Origin: an uncultured Acetobacteraceae bacterium
GTDB lineage: Bacteria; Pseudomonadota; Alphaproteobacteria; Acetobacterales; Acetobacteraceae
Reading direction: 5' to 3'
Assembly: GCA_943912335.1 (NCBI GenBank)
Contig: CALTUD010000026.1
Coordinates: forward strand, 1 to 58,355
DNA: 58,355 bases
The notes beneath the pieces are model-generated. The model worked only from the letters and a program-made list of their open reading frames with translations. It did no database searches and had not been told where the DNA came from. Shown in pieces: positions 10,801-17,988 of the stretch. Numbering within the stretch: the first letter of the stretch is position 1; each line of letters begins with the position of its first letter. The position numbers were made by a program, and so were the translations under genes.

Positions 10801-12400
10801 CCGTTTCGCGCCGTTCCGCCGGCACCAGTCTGCTTTCCGCCTCCGCCAGACGGGTCCGCAGCACCGCCTGCTCGCGTCCCAGCCGTTCGGCGCGCGCGGC
10901 GGCGTCCTTTTCCGCATCCAGCGCCGACGCATGGCGTCGCGAGGCGTCCTCGGCCGTCAGACGCGCCGCATCCGCCAGCCTCGATACCTCGGCCCGTGCA
11001 GCGATGGCCGCATCCAGCGCCGTTTCCGCGTCACGCGCGGTCTGCTGCGCGTCGGAAAGCGCCTGTTCCAGCAGCGAAAGCGCGTTTCCGTCCGGCGCGT
11101 TCGCCCGCACCTCGTCCAGCTCGGCGTCGATCTCCACCAGCAGCGCGTCGGCACGTGCCGAACGGCTCGTCGCGGCCTCCGCGTCGCGTCCGTGCTCCGC
11201 CGCGCGCGTTCTGGCCGACGCAGCATTCTCCTCGTTGCGTCTATGCGCGGCGGCGGCCGTCTCGATCGCCGCCCGCGCCTCCAGGCCGCGCTGTTCCGCT
11301 TCCGCCAGACGCGCCGGCATGGTGTTCCGCGAGTCCGCCAGCGCCGCGTGTTCGCCCCCGAGCCGCTCCACCTCGCGCTCGGCATCGGCCTGGCGCGCTT
11401 CGGCGGCTTCGCAATCCTCGCGCGCCTGCGTCATGCGGCGGTCGGCGGCCTCGGATTCCTGCAAGGCGCGCTCGCCTTCGCGTGCAGCCCCTTCCGCCTC
11501 GATCCGGCGCCGTTCCAGCAGGGTGCGGGCCAGCGCTTCTTCTTCGCGCGGATGCGCCAGGGCGGCGGCGGCGTGCTGCTCAGCGGCGATCGCCGCTTCC
11601 AGCGCCCCTTCCGCCGCGATGCGCTGGCGCTCGGCCTCGATCCGGGCCGCACCGGTGAGCTGCACGGCGCGGTTGGCGCGCGCATGCAGCACCGCCAGCA
11701 GAGCGGTTTCCCTGGTGCGCAGCTCTTCCGCCACCGTCCGATACCGCGCCGCCTGTTCCGCCTGGCCGGACAGGGATCTGGTCTGCGTTTCCAGCTGCAG
11801 GCGCAGATCCTCGGCCCGGGCGAGGTTCGCTTCCGTGGCGCGCAGCTTGAGTTCGGCCTCGTGCCGGCGCGCATGCAGACCGGTGATGCCGGCGGCTTCT
11901 TCCAGCACCGAGCGCCGTTCTTCCGGGCGCGCGCCGACGATCGCCGCCACGCGGCCCTGGCTGACCATGGCGGAGGAGCGCGCGCCGCTGGCCAGATCGG
12001 CGAACAAGGTCTGCACGTCGCGCGCCCGCGCCTCGCGCCCGTTGATCCGGTAGGCGCTGCCGGAGCCGCGCTCGATGCGACGGCCGATCTGCAACTCGGC
12101 CTGATCGTGCAAAGGCGGCGGGGCGAGACCGGCCGCGTCCTCCAGCGTCAGGACGACCTCGGCCAGATTGCGCGCAGGCCGGCCCGCCGTGCCGGCGAAG
12201 ATGAGGTCGTCCATCTCGCCGCCGCGCAGCGACCGGGCCGAGCTTTCGCCCATGCACCAGCGCAGCGCTTCCACCACGTTGGATTTGCCGCACCCGTTCG
12301 GCCCGACGATCCCCGTCAGGCCGGGCAGGATCTCCACGGAGACCGGTTCGGCGAAGCTCTTGAAACCGGCGATACGCAGCCGGGCGAACGTGACGGGCAT
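7886..12400 (-). CDS. smc: Chromosome segregation protein SMC
   Basis: A 1504-residue SMC ATPase, longer than the usual ~1150-1200. The N-terminal head has Walker A GPNGCGKSN and the segment MVSQGRVAAIVGARPEERR. Two very long Ala/Glu/Arg-rich coiled-coil arms flank a hinge in the middle (near LLPEDADGNALHEALQPGE, about residues 770-790). The C-terminal head has signature LSGGEQALTALSLVF and Walker B ICVLDEVDAPLDDANV. Homodimers with ScpAB compact and segregate the chromosome. It is the last gene of dciA-dsbA-like-smc; the start lies 31 bp after the preceding stop. The extra length is in the arms, which are extremely alanine-rich. Large ORFs on the opposite strand are shadows of its codon bias. 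Confidence 0.95.
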   Translation of the reverse strand: MPVTFARLRIAGFKSFAEPVSVEILPGLTGIVGPNGCGKSNVVEALRWCMGESSARSLRGGEMDDLIFAGTAGRPARNLAEVVLTLEDAAGLAPPPLHDQAELQIGRRIERGSGSAYRINGREARARDVQTLFADLASGARSSAMVSQGRVAAIVGARPEERRSVLEEAAGITGLHARRHEAELKLRATEANLARAEDLRLQLETQTRSLSGQAEQAARYRTVAEELRTRETALLAVLHARANRAVQLTGAARIEAERQRIAAEGALEAAIAAEQHAAAALAHPREEEALARTLLERRRIEAEGAAREGERALQESEAADRRMTQAREDCEAAEARQADAEREVERLGGEHAALADSRNTMPARLAEAEQRGLEARAAIETAAAAHRRNEENAASARTRAAEHGRDAEAATSRSARADALLVEIDAELDEVRANAPDGNALSLLEQALSDAQQTARDAETALDAAIAARAEVSRLADAARLTAEDASRRHASALDAEKDAAARAERLGREQAVLRTRLAEAESRLVPAERRETADTAVKDADTALAEAVRTLDEAERARRTAAAARLEAEGRSRDGARARAQAEAERNRTTTALDRARNEHAQARRDHEAALSAALPDGVLAGAVDARAKAEAALAAVTEALEAAEVDYNAAQTEHTAQGEALSALRDRSARLAAEADGLAQALAAGADAGSRPWAPLSELLEVPSGLELAVAAVLADGLDAGCVPDAPQSWQALSPLPARALPGSAQPLSALIDAPAPLCRALDRAGLLPEDADGNALHEALQPGECLVTRAGALWRWDGFRIEAGQPSAASIRLQQRARHRDTLAALAEADAALPPAVAALEEIARRRGALSETLQTLRRERGVAEQALNAARQHENRLSLQDAQNRARLEATEPRRSRADAALAEAEAARTAAGNALDALPAQQALATAATDAARADASAQERENAARRTRAAADTALQAARATVASLAAQHSTHETARGSLLPALERLREEAAAADAALVAARAALSTLSPDAARDAASEAEARAKAASDAEQGARNAREAARAELASRITERDRIAALGREAETRIAALSARRAAAEAEHKAAADAVALLERAAAALPDVEAAVEAAALSDLALLEAREGERAATEARSALLSEAASLEARDAPLRAAIVDWTRRLEAARTEAEDAGARLLAAREDAQTRRLDPEGEMARRSAIEAALSGAEQQHARAVERLQAAETAAAEAASRRRDADTASTAAREALLRAEGRAEQAAEILARLLADTPEPPTEIPADLTENAETSLRRRIAALVRERDAMGPVNLRADLELNEATARMETIVREREEIETAIARLRGQIGQLNREGRERLLAVFEQVDRHFQSLFARMFNGGRAHLGMVGSDDPLEAGLEIYAQPPGKKLATLSLLSGGEQALTALSLVFAVFRCNPAPICVLDEVDAPLDDANVGRFCSLLGDMVREAGTRFLVVTHHQLTMAHMDRLYGVTMQERGVSRVLSVDLAAAAAMVG

Positions 12401-12431
12401 GGACGGCGCGCGTTCGGAAAGGGCGGCGGGA

Positions 12432-13043
12432 TCAGCCCCCGGCGGCGGAAACCTTCTGCGCGAAGGTGTCGTAATCCATCTCGCCGGAGAACAGGGTGGT
12501 GCCGAAGATGAAGGACGGGGTGGAATCGATGCCGTACTTCTTCGACGCCGCATCCTGCTTGGCGATGATCGCCTTGCTCAGCGCCTGATCGTCGACCGTG
12601 CGCTGGAAGGTCTCGGCGGACATGCCGGCCAGCGCCGCCATCTTCTGCAGTTCGGCCTTGGGGTCCACGCCCTGGGCGAAGGCCCAGCGATCCTGGCTCG
12701 CCAGCAGCGACTCCACGAACGGAACGTAGCGCTCGGTCGGCAGGGCGCGCGCCACCATGGCGGCCATCAGCGCCACCTGGTCCAGCGGGTAGTCCTGGAA
12801 CACGTAGCGGATCCGGCCGGTGTCGATCAGCTTCGCCTTCACCTCGGGAAACACGACCTGCGAGAAGCGGGCGCAATGGGTGCAGGTCAGGGAATACCAT
12901 TCCTGCACCACCAGCTTGGCGTTCGGGTTGCCGATCGCCCGCTCGCCCAGCAGCGGATCGCTCGGCGCATCGGCGAACGCGCTCCGGCTCGCGAGGGCCA
13001 GGCCGGGAGCGGCGATCAGCAGGGCGCGTCGGGAAAGGCTCAT
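12432..13043 (-). CDS. DsbA-family thiol:disulfide oxidoreductase, periplasmic
   Basis: A 203-residue exported protein with an N-terminal signal (SLSRRALLIAAPGLALASRS, cleavage probably after AFA near residue 24). The thioredoxin-like fold carries the redox motif CTHC (Cys54, Cys57) and a cis-proline segment in DSTPSFIFG. It probably forms or shuffles disulfides in periplasmic proteins. The gene sits between dciA and smc on the minus strand, an order common in alphaproteobacteria. A second, different DsbA-family gene lies at 57078-57878. Confidence 0.9.
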   Translation of the reverse strand: MSLSRRALLIAAPGLALASRSAFADAPSDPLLGERAIGNPNAKLVVQEWYSLTCTHCARFSQVVFPEVKAKLIDTGRIRYVFQDYPLDQVALMAAMVARALPTERYVPFVESLLASQDRWAFAQGVDPKAELQKMAALAGMSAETFQRTVDDQALSKAIIAKQDAASKKYGIDSTPSFIFGTTLFSGEMDYDTFAQKVSAAGG

Positions 13044-13144
13044 CGGCGAACTGGCTCCGGCAGGCAGGGGTTCCGGGGGAGCAAGACCGTCAAAGCCCCG
13101 TTGCGTCAAGCAGGGGCGCGCCGACATGACCCGATTGCAACGTT

Positions 13145-13645
13145 CTAGCCGCCCGATCCGCCCTTGGCGGCGATCCGTCCCCCCAGCCGTGCCAGCGCTT
13201 CGCCGAGCGCGCCGTCCACGCCCGCAACGGGCACCGGCGCCGGAACCGGCGCCAGGGGCGAATCCGTCACGCCCGGCGCGGGCAGCCCGTCCTGGGTGAA
13301 GCGCAGCCGCTCCACCACCTGCCGCCCGAGACCGATATTGATCCGGGCGATCAGCTGCGCCGCCTGATGCTGCAATTCCAGCGCGGTCGGGCCGGAGGCG
13401 CTCAGGAACAAGGTGCCGCCGGTCAGCCGCTTGGGATGGATGCGCGCGGCCAGGGCCGGTCCGACCAGGGCAGGCCAGTCGGTCATGAGCTGCGTCGCGG
13501 CAGGCGAGCGCGTCTTGAAGGCCGGGCGGGTGATCGCCGGCAGCAGGGCGCCCAGCATGCGCGGGCCGTACGGGCTGCGCACGGGCGCGGGCGGCGTGTC
13601 CGCCTGTGCCGGCGCCCGCTTGCTGCCGCGACCATCCTTGCCCAT
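13145..13645 (-). CDS. dciA: DUF721 protein, DciA-like replicative helicase loader
   Basis: A ~166-residue protein of the DUF721 family; the core (about residues 30-115) includes WPALVGPALAARIHP and LFLSASGPTALELQHQ, typical of the KH-like DciA fold. DciA proteins help load the DnaB helicase in bacteria without DnaC. The C-terminal tail is rich in Pro, Val and Ala and probably disordered. The start at 13645 leaves 10 bp to the divergent mutY start; an in-frame ATG at 13657 would overlap mutY. Function is inferred from the family. Confidence 0.8.
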   Translation of the reverse strand: MGKDGRGSKRAPAQADTPPAPVRSPYGPRMLGALLPAITRPAFKTRSPAATQLMTDWPALVGPALAARIHPKRLTGGTLFLSASGPTALELQHQAAQLIARINIGLGRQVVERLRFTQDGLPAPGVTDSPLAPVPAPVPVAGVDGALGEALARLGGRIAAKGGSGG

Positions 13646-13655
13646 AGACCCCGCC

Positions 13656-14729
13656 ATGCCGTCCGAACCTCCCGTTGCGGCGCCCGCCGCCGCCGATCTG
13701 CTGCGATGGTACGACCGGCATCGCCGCCAGCTGCCCTGGCGCGCCGAGACCGGCGTGCTGCCCGATCCCTACCATGTCTGGCTCAGCGAGATCATGCTGC
13801 AACAAACCACCGTGGCGGCGGTGGGTCCGTATTTCCGGCGCTTTCTCGACCTGTTCCCGACCGTCGAGGCTTTGGCCGAAGCCCCCTCCGAGCAGGTGAT
13901 GAGCGCCTGGGCCGGACTCGGCTACTACGCCCGCGCCCGAAACCTGCATGCCTGCGCCAAGGCGGTGGCGGCTCTGGGCGGCTTTCCTCGCACCATCGAC
14001 GCGCTGCGCGCCCTGCCCGGGATCGGCGCCTATACCGCCCCCGCCATCGCCGCCATCGCCTTCGGCATCCCCGCCGTGCCGGTGGACGGCAATGTGGAGC
14101 GCGTCTGCGCCCGCCTGTTCGCGATCGAGGCGCCTTTGCCCGCCGCCCGCCCGGCTCTCGCCCGCGCCGCCGCAGCACTCGGGACCGACGCGCTGGCGCA
14201 GGCGCGCCCCTCCGATTTCGCCCAGGCCCTGTTCGATCTCGGCGCCACCATCTGCACCCCGCGCAATCCGGCCTGCACCCTCTGCCCCTGGCGCGAGCCC
14301 TGTCTCGGCCGCAGGACCGGAGCGCCGGAGCGTCTGCCGGTGAAGGCGGCGAAGAAGGAACGGCCGGAGCGGCACGGAATAAGTTTCATCGTGCATGATA
14401 ATACGGGCCGGCTGCTGCTCCAGACCCGCCCGCCGCGCGGTCTGCTCGGCGGCATGTCCGAACTGCCCGGCACCCCCTGGCGCACCGAACCCTGGAGCGA
14501 GGCCGACGCGCTCGCGCATGCCCCGGTCGCGGCGGATTGGCGCCAAGCCGGCAGCGTCCGACACGTCTTCACCCATTTCGGCCTCAGCCTCGCCGTCTGG
14601 TCCGCGCGTTGCGACCGCATCCCGGCCGAGGCGCTGGAAAACCGCTTCCTCCGCGCCCCGGACGCGCTCGATGCCGAGCCGTTGCCGACCCTGATGCGCA
14701 AGGCGATCGCGGCCGGCGGCGGGGGCTGA
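13656..14729 (+). CDS. mutY: A/G-specific adenine DNA glycosylase
   Basis: A 357-residue base-excision repair enzyme that removes adenine mispaired with 8-oxoguanine. Catalytic Glu45 lies in SEIMLQQT, the helix-hairpin-helix is LPGIGAYTAPAI (120-131), Asp144 lies in VPVDGNVERV, and a 4Fe-4S cluster has the C-x6-C-x2-C-x5-C pattern (Cys200, 207, 210, 216). The C-terminal NUDIX-like domain (about 245-350), which recognises 8-oxoG, is present. The gene is divergent from dciA. The low-GC island begins about 100 bp after its stop. Confidence 0.95.
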   Translation: MPSEPPVAAPAAADLLRWYDRHRRQLPWRAETGVLPDPYHVWLSEIMLQQTTVAAVGPYFRRFLDLFPTVEALAEAPSEQVMSAWAGLGYYARARNLHACAKAVAALGGFPRTIDALRALPGIGAYTAPAIAAIAFGIPAVPVDGNVERVCARLFAIEAPLPAARPALARAAAALGTDALAQARPSDFAQALFDLGATICTPRNPACTLCPWREPCLGRRTGAPERLPVKAAKKERPERHGISFIVHDNTGRLLLQTRPPRGLLGGMSELPGTPWRTEPWSEADALAHAPVAADWRQAGSVRHVFTHFGLSLAVWSARCDRIPAEALENRFLRAPDALDAEPLPTLMRKAIAAGGGG

Positions 14730-15192
14730 ATCTCCGGAAACCGTGTCGGGACCGCGATATCCCGGTTTCGCCCACATGGAAGCCCCCGACTCGATCCACG
14801 GATTCTGTGGATAAGAATCGGGGCCTGAACGGGTGCAGAACGTTTCGCTTTGCGAGCGGCGGTCTCCAACGTTAGCCTGATTGGAAGGGCGTTCTGCGTC
14901 TGTCCGGGCTTGGGTACGGAAAGGAGAAGACGATGCTTGTCTCGGCCGTCTTGCCGACCTTCGCGGCCATCTGATTCGGGCTGTCCCGGCTGCCTGGGCC
15001 AGCATGATCTACCCAATTTTGCATTCGATTGTGCAAAGCAGGGCCGCTGGCCTGATCTCGCTATCGCCTCTCACAGGCTGTGTGTGGCTTTTGGGCCGTT
15101 GACCTCCTTCTTGCTCGGTCTGTAAGCCCACGACGATGCTTGCCGGCAGTGGCTACGATGGTTCCTATAGACGCGGGTCTTAGGCTCACCGA
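14730..15192 (+). other. Gene-free stretch after mutY, left flank of the low-GC island
   Basis: 463 bp without a supportable gene. It begins with a small inverted repeat ATCCAC-n7-GTGGAT (14793-14811) that could weakly terminate mutY. Composition then drops from ~70% GC to that of the island. Short ORFs in it lack ribosome sites and family features. No tRNA end, integrase or direct-repeat boundary was recognised. Confidence 0.5.
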
Positions 15193-16131
15193 TTATGACG
15201 CCTTCTTCGCTCGTTTAACTTTGAAATCTAGGTAGTCTCGAATAAACTCATATCGCGCCGTAGATGGCTCTCCTTCATAACTAATCAAAATCTCACCGCC
15301 CTCGTCGTCGATGAGTCGTTCCTCTTTCCAGCCTATTTTTATTGCTCGAACCGCTTGATCCATTAGAGGGAGCTTCGGCGGAATATCATGCGCAGCAGCT
15401 TTTTCAAGTAAAGTAGCGTCAGATATGAGGGCGCCAGCTTCCAGCCCCTCCACGAACACATACTGGTGGCCCCCATGCTCTTGAAGTGCGCGCACTGCAG
15501 CCTTCTCGACAACGATCTGACCGCCGACCTCGATGCGAATGAAGTCGCCAACAGAGATGGGTGAACCCTGAGGGTCTGAGACCTCCGTCTCTTTTCGCTC
15601 GCTGTCATTTTTCTTATCAGAACGGGGTGCTTCCACGTAGGCTGTTGTGTCATCGTAGACCTTAAGGAAAGCCTTAGCGCCATCAGGGGTGAAACCACGC
15701 TCGAAGGCCAACTCGCCTATGCAGGTAGCCTCCGGCGGGCGGTCATTTCCCCATTTTTCGTAGAATTCTGCTATCAGCTTTGGTTTCAGGGCTGCCTCGG
15801 CAAGAATTGCATTCTTAGTGCCGGGACGCGGATCAGCAACTGCACGATATGTGGCGTCGGATACTTTGATCTTTCGGTTTTCGCCGGAACCATTGTCTTC
15901 TATTAGACCATAGGCGAGCAAAGCTGCAACAGTTTGGAGGGTACCACTGCTCTTGGCGCCTAGATTCCAAGCGGGTTTTGCGGCGTCTATAATCCGCGTC
16001 TCATGCCGTTTAGTATAATTGTATAGTGCCTCCGCGCGTTCAAATGCCTTGCTCAGGCCGATGTACGGAAAGGACGGGCTACGATCTTGCGGGCGCTTCT
16101 CCGCCACACCCTTTTGCTCTTCTTCAGGCAC
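15193..16131 (-). CDS. Conserved hypothetical protein of unknown function in a low-GC island
   Basis: A 312-residue soluble protein with a GTG start. I recognise the pattern SPSFPYIGLSKAFERAEALY followed by WNLGAKSSGTLQTVAALLAYGLIED from uncharacterised alphaproteobacterial proteins. Residues ~20-95 look like a winged-helix or helix-turn-helix region (KSSGTLQTVAALLAYGLI could be the helical part). Residues ~170-215 are charged and perhaps linker-like. No catalytic motif, signal peptide or membrane segment is visible. Codon use is markedly less GC-rich than in neighbouring genes, which suggests horizontal transfer. Two inverted repeats lie just upstream, so autoregulation is possible. Function is not known. 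Confidence 0.7.
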   Translation of the reverse strand: MPEEEQKGVAEKRPQDRSPSFPYIGLSKAFERAEALYNYTKRHETRIIDAAKPAWNLGAKSSGTLQTVAALLAYGLIEDNGSGENRKIKVSDATYRAVADPRPGTKNAILAEAALKPKLIAEFYEKWGNDRPPEATCIGELAFERGFTPDGAKAFLKVYDDTTAYVEAPRSDKKNDSERKETEVSDPQGSPISVGDFIRIEVGGQIVVEKAAVRALQEHGGHQYVFVEGLEAGALISDATLLEKAAAHDIPPKLPLMDQAVRAIKIGWKEERLIDDEGGEILISYEGEPSTARYEFIRDYLDFKVKRAKKAS

Positions 16132-16150
16132 GACAGGAAGTCTCCATCTA

Positions 16151-16171
16151 CAAGTCAGTTTAGGTGACTTG
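16151..16171. promoter_or_regulatory. Perfect inverted repeat upstream of the island gene
   Basis: CAAGTCA (16151-16157), seven bases, then TGACTTG (16165-16171). It lies 20 bp before the start of the minus-strand gene ending at 15193, where an operator would overlap the promoter or leader. The binding protein is unknown. Confidence 0.45.
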
Positions 16172-16193
16172 ATAAGTGATAGGCAGTCAGGGT

Positions 16194-16208
16194 GCGCTTG
16201 ACAAGCGC
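16194..16208. promoter_or_regulatory. 15-bp palindrome upstream of the island gene
   Basis: GCGCTTG (16194-16200), one base, CAAGCGC (16202-16208), a perfect palindrome about 63 bp before the start codon of the island gene. It could be a second operator, or a short cruciform. It is in the right place to overlap a -35 region for the minus strand (TTGTCA). Confidence 0.4.
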
Positions 16209-16309
16209 TAGATTGCCGCCGTATGCAGTTGCTTGGAGGTGAAACATGCTTGTCAGGAGAGCCGCTCTAGCCGCTGTCACGCTCACGGACGCGGCGCGGG
16301 CAAAATAGA

Positions 16310-16344
16310 GAAGCCGCCTAGCCCGTGGAGGGGCTGGCGGCTTC
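16310..16344 (-). terminator. Strong hairpin, terminator-like on the minus strand
   Basis: GAAGCCGCC-TAGCCC (16310-16324) pairs with GGGCT-GGCGGCTTC (16331-16344) with one bulged base. On the minus strand the stem is followed by a T-rich run (TCTATTTT), as in an intrinsic terminator. No gene on the minus strand to its right is recognised, so it may be a remnant left by a deleted or mobile element. Confidence 0.45.
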
Positions 16345-16377
16345 AAGGTGGGCCAAATCAGTGTCGAACCAAACTGG

Positions 16378-16410
16378 CGCCGGTGTGCATAGCACCGGCG
16401 TCTTCCTTGT
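16378..16410 (+). terminator. Hairpin CGCCGGTG/CACCGGCG followed by T-rich bases
   Basis: CGCCGGTG (16378-16385), loop of seven, CACCGGCG (16393-16400), then TCTTCCTTGT. It resembles an intrinsic terminator on the plus strand, but no plus-strand gene ends nearby. Together with the hairpin at 16310 it suggests remnants of a transcription unit inside the island. Confidence 0.4.
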
Positions 16411-16854
16411 GGAACCCTATGTTTCCTAAGCTTTCGCTTCGTCGGGTCTGGGGGGGTGATTGGATAGCCGACAACGCTCTTGAGAATCTGTGTGGCACGC
16501 AGGGGCTTTGAATCCTGTGGTATGAGTTGGCTGTCTCGGAATTATGAACGCGACGACATAGCTACGCAGACGCGTTTTCCAGCACTGTTAATAAAGAATC
16601 CGCTCCCGCGCTTGAGATGCAGAGAATAATCCTATTCTTATGGCTCATTGGTCTGTTGTGGCCAACAAAATGATGATGGGCGCGTGCGAATTCTCTATCG
16701 GATAGATACTGAAAATGGCTATATTTAAGTAGTATATTGCGGAATCGGCTTTTGTTTCCAATGGCGAGCCTATTGTCACGCCGATCGACGTGGGTAGCTC
16801 CGGTATTGTAAAGAGTAGCACTTTCATCTCCGTCCGTTGGGGGTAGGGTGACGC
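16401..16854 (+). other. Gene-free AT-richer stretch, right flank of the low-GC island
   Basis: About 450 bp, clearly less GC-rich than the surroundings, ending immediately at the nuclease gene start. No ORF here has a ribosome site or a recognisable product. I see no integrase, attachment repeat, tRNA fragment or insertion-sequence end. It probably holds decayed transferred DNA plus the promoter of the nuclease operon. Confidence 0.5.
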
Positions 16855-17988
16855 ATGCGCTTCCTTCACACTTCGGATTGGCAGATCGGCAAGGGGTTCC
16901 GCTTCGCCGATGACGAGACGCTCGGCGTTCTGCAGGAGCAGCGCCTCGAAGCGATCCGGCGTATCGGCCGGCTTGCCCGCGAGCAGGCGGTGTCCGTCGT
17001 TCTGGTGGCGGGCGACGTCTGGGACATGGCCCAGCCCGCCGAACGCACGCTGCGCCAGCCGATCGAATGCATGCGCCCATTCGGCGACATCCAGTGGCAC
17101 CTGATCCCCGGCAACCACGATCCGCATCTGCCCGGCGGGCTATGGGACCGGCAGCGCCGGCACGGCCTGCCCGCCAACATCCACCTGCACACCACCCCGG
17201 AACCCGCTTTGCTCGGCACCGACCCGGCCGGGCGTGAGGCCTGGCTGCTTCCCGCTGTGCTCGAGCGGCGTCATGCGCTCGGCGATCCCACTGCGGTTCT
17301 GGATGCGATGCCGACCCCGGACGGCGCGCTGCGCATCGGTCTCGCCCATGGCTCCGCACGCGGCTTCGGCTCCGATCCCGAGGACGGCGCCAACCGCATC
17401 GCCGCAGACCGCGCCACACGCAGCGGCCTCGATTATCTGGCGCTGGGCGACTGGCATGGCGCCGTCCAGGCCGGTGCGCGAAGCTGGTACAGCGGCACGC
17501 CGGAAACCGACGGCTTCGATCGCGGCGGCGATGGTGGCGGGTCGGTGCTGCTGGTCGAGGCGGGAGGCGGCGCGGAGCCCGTGGTGACGCCGCATCGCGT
17601 CGGCCGCTTCCGCTGGCATCGCGACGCCGCGACCCTGTTCTCCGCCGACGAGATCGACGCTCTGGAACACCGCCTGCGCGATCTGGCCGGGGCCGATCCG
17701 GGCGACGTTCTGGTCTGGCTGCGCGTATCCGGCGCGCTGTCGGCCGAGGATCAGCTCCGGTTCGAGCAGCGCATCCGCGACGGCGTCGGCAGCGCCCTGC
17801 GCGCGCTCCGCATCGACGACGACGCCCTGGAACCGAGCCTCGGCGGCACCGATCTGACCGTGCTCGGCACCGGCGCCCTGCGCGATGCGGCCGAGGCGCT
17901 GCACGGTCGCGCTTCCGGCGCGGACCGGATCGCCGCCGCCGCGCTGCAACGTCTGTTGCTTCTGGCGCGACAGGAAACCGGCGCATGA
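16855..17988 (+). CDS. Metallophosphoesterase DNA nuclease, SbcD/YhaO-like
   Basis: A 377-residue calcineurin-like phosphoesterase of the DNA repair exonuclease type. Motif I is HTSDWQIG (Gln where classical SbcD has His), motif II AGDVWD, motif III GNHD (near residue 87), then AHGSARGFG and GDWHG. The region from ~245 may be the partner-binding cap and helical bundle. It should form a nuclease complex with the ATPase encoded by the next gene, whose ATG overlaps this stop (ATGA). Likely role: processing of DNA ends or hairpins. YhaO of Bacillus is the closest functional analogue I can name; exact orthology is not certain. Confidence 0.82.
   Translation: MRFLHTSDWQIGKGFRFADDETLGVLQEQRLEAIRRIGRLAREQAVSVVLVAGDVWDMAQPAERTLRQPIECMRPFGDIQWHLIPGNHDPHLPGGLWDRQRRHGLPANIHLHTTPEPALLGTDPAGREAWLLPAVLERRHALGDPTAVLDAMPTPDGALRIGLAHGSARGFGSDPEDGANRIAADRATRSGLDYLALGDWHGAVQAGARSWYSGTPETDGFDRGGDGGGSVLLVEAGGGAEPVVTPHRVGRFRWHRDAATLFSADEIDALEHRLRDLAGADPGDVLVWLRVSGALSAEDQLRFEQRIRDGVGSALRALRIDDDALEPSLGGTDLTVLGTGALRDAAEALHGRASGADRIAAAALQRLLLLARQETGA

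Noticed and set aside
7979..12511. Long plus-strand ORFs opposite smc
   Set aside because: They mirror the high-GC codon bias of smc on the other strand, are Arg/Ala/Pro-rich, and have no family features.
14793..14811. Inverted repeat ATCCAC/GTGGAT after mutY as a terminator
   Set aside because: The stem is short and not followed by a T-run.
14730..16854. Prophage or integrative element with attachment sites
   Set aside because: No integrase, tRNA end or flanking direct repeat was found; only composition and orphan hairpins suggest transfer.
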